The position numbers and the translations under genes were made by a program. A model generated the notes under the pieces. That model searched no databases. It had not been told where the DNA came from and worked only from the letters and a program-made list of their open reading frames with translations. This document shows, in pieces, positions 63,293-64,000 of a DNA stretch of 64,000 nt. Within the stretch, counting starts at the first letter, position 1. The number at the start of each line of letters is the position of its first letter. The DNA is from Actinoplanes couchii (lineage in GTDB: Bacteria > Actinomycetota > Actinomycetes > Mycobacteriales > Micromonosporaceae), in contig NZ_BOMG01000055.1 of the NCBI RefSeq assembly GCF_016862075.1, positions 1 through 64,000 on the forward strand, in the 5' to 3' direction.

Positions 63293-64000
63293 TGTGGGCC
63301 CTGCTGCTCGCCGCCGCGCTGGGAGCCGGCTGGACCGCCGCGCCGGCCCCGGCAGTCGATCTCTACGTCGATCCGGACGGGCAGGCCCCGCGGTACGTGC
63401 GGCAACTGGAACGCGCCGGGCGGGACGGCGAGGCCGCGATCATGCGGAGGATCGCCGACCAGCCCGCCGCGATCTGGTTCACCGATGCCAGCAGTGGGTT
63501 CGCCGATCGGGCGCGCACCGTCGTGACCAGGGCGAACTCGGCCGGGAAACTGCCGGTGCTGGCGCTCTACTTCATCCCGAAACGGGACTGCCGGGGGTAC
63601 TCCGCGGGCGGCGCGCGCACGGCCCGGGCGTACCGCAACTGGGTCTCCTCGCTCGCACACGCCCTGCGCGGCCGGCGGGCCCTGGTGATCCTCGAACCGG
63701 ACGCGGTGCCCGATGCGGTCCGCGGCTGCCTGGACAAGGCGGCCACCGCGACCCGGCTCGCGCTGCTGGCGTACGCGGTCGACAAGCTGCGGGCCGAGCC
63801 CGGCGTCGCGGTCTACCTGGACGCCGGGCACCCGGGATGGCATCCGGCCGCGCAGATCGCGCCGGCGTTGCGCACCGCCGGCGCCACCCGGGCTCGCGGT
63901 TTCTCACTCAACGTCGCCAACTTCCAGACAACCAATGCCAATTTGCGGTACGGGGAGGAATTGTCCCGTCTGCTGGCCGGAAAACACTTCGTCGTCGACA
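63292..64000 (+). CDS. Secreted GH6 family endoglucanase-like protein CslZ (partial)
   Basis: Partial: cut by the right edge after about 236 residues. A short N-terminal hydrophobic segment (WALLLAAALGAGWTAAPAPA) is followed by the GH6 fold: DLYVDPDGQAPRYVRQ, DQPAAIWFTDASS, ALYFIPKRDCRGYSAGGA, the catalytic-acid segment LVILEPDAVPDAVRGC and VYLDAGHPGW. The ATG shares one base with the glxA stop (TGATG). It equals the third gene of the Streptomyces cslA-glxA-cslZ set, where it is thought to trim or release the glycan. Confidence 0.92.
   Translation, partial: MWALLLAAALGAGWTAAPAPAVDLYVDPDGQAPRYVRQLERAGRDGEAAIMRRIADQPAAIWFTDASSGFADRARTVVTRANSAGKLPVLALYFIPKRDCRGYSAGGARTARAYRNWVSSLAHALRGRRALVILEPDAVPDAVRGCLDKAATATRLALLAYAVDKLRAEPGVAVYLDAGHPGWHPAAQIAPALRTAGATRARGFSLNVANFQTTNANLRYGEELSRLLAGKHFVVD

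Overview
The window is a high-GC chromosomal segment of a filamentous actinobacterium. The protein repertoire fits Micromonosporaceae (Actinoplanes or Micromonospora relatives). The markers are mycothiol chemistry (Mca), a tRNA-Leu(UAA) of bldA type, DUF4307, DUF501, DUF4129, DUF58 and MoxR proteins, and a CslA/GlxA/GH6 hyphal-tip glycan cluster. Codon third positions are almost always G or C, and GTG/TTG starts are common. There is no rRNA, IS element, prophage or CRISPR array. The genus is inferred from this content, not proven.

Layout. 1-950: first 170 residues of a nonribosomal peptide synthetase (minus strand) behind a long upstream region holding 16-bp palindromic tandem repeats. 947-7336: acyl-CoA dehydrogenase and a divergent 1669-residue membrane protein of unknown function. 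7340-11024: purE, purK and a DUF255 thioredoxin-like protein. 11098-13198: a heme-oxygenase-like diiron protein, a CDGSH iron-sulfur protein and a metallo-hydrolase. 13238-17554: secreted DUF3455 protein and a membrane GGDEF/EAL protein. 17201-24656: small membrane protein, mca, DUF4307, greA, ilvA, amidase, cystathionine gamma-synthase, HIT protein and msrA. 24850-26300: a TacAT-type toxin-antitoxin pair and small unknown genes. 26385-30484: CYTH-CHAD protein, PPK2 kinase, a highly structured RNA leader, ribonuclease Z and a GNAT enzyme. 30485-38105: small unknown genes, cystathionine beta-synthase, two SGNH hydrolases, thiolase and an unknown protein. 38156-40824: Bax-inhibitor-like protein, tRNA-Leu(UAA) and NDH-2. 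40912-45112: a five-gene MoxR/DUF58/DUF4129 operon. 45154-51259: uracil-DNA glycosylase, HAAS/PadR pair, ppx, argA, DUF501, ftsB-like gene and enolase. 51356-59327: PilZ-like protein, DUF885, mazG, SurA-like lipoprotein and mfd. 59508-64000: a short leader ORF followed by cslA, glxA and a GH6 gene cut by the window edge.

Genes that work together: PurE/PurK in purine synthesis; cystathionine beta- and gamma-enzymes with IlvA around cystathionine and 2-oxobutyrate; PPK2, CHAD protein and Ppx around polyphosphate; GGDEF/EAL and PilZ around cyclic di-GMP; CslA, GlxA and GH6 in cell-surface glycan. From memory, several blocks keep the gene order of Mycobacterium tuberculosis (mfd-mazG-eno-divIC-DUF501-ppx; greA-DUF4307-mca-small membrane protein-DUF255; cbs-SGNH-thiolase).

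The most unusual signals are: (1) a 10-bp long-range stem joined to a perfect three-way-junction RNA, with its own promoter and a 12-codon leader ORF, directly upstream of ribonuclease Z; (2) a single TTA codon found by eye in the window's genes, at codon 49 of cbs, in the same window as the tRNA that reads it; (3) four clear leaderless starts with a TANNNT hexamer exactly 6 nt before the start codon; (4) a 63-bp tandem duplication that moves a stop codon; (5) a 15-bp perfect hairpin that buries a ribosome binding site; (6) a second SGNH paralogue lacking its oxyanion-hole Asn.
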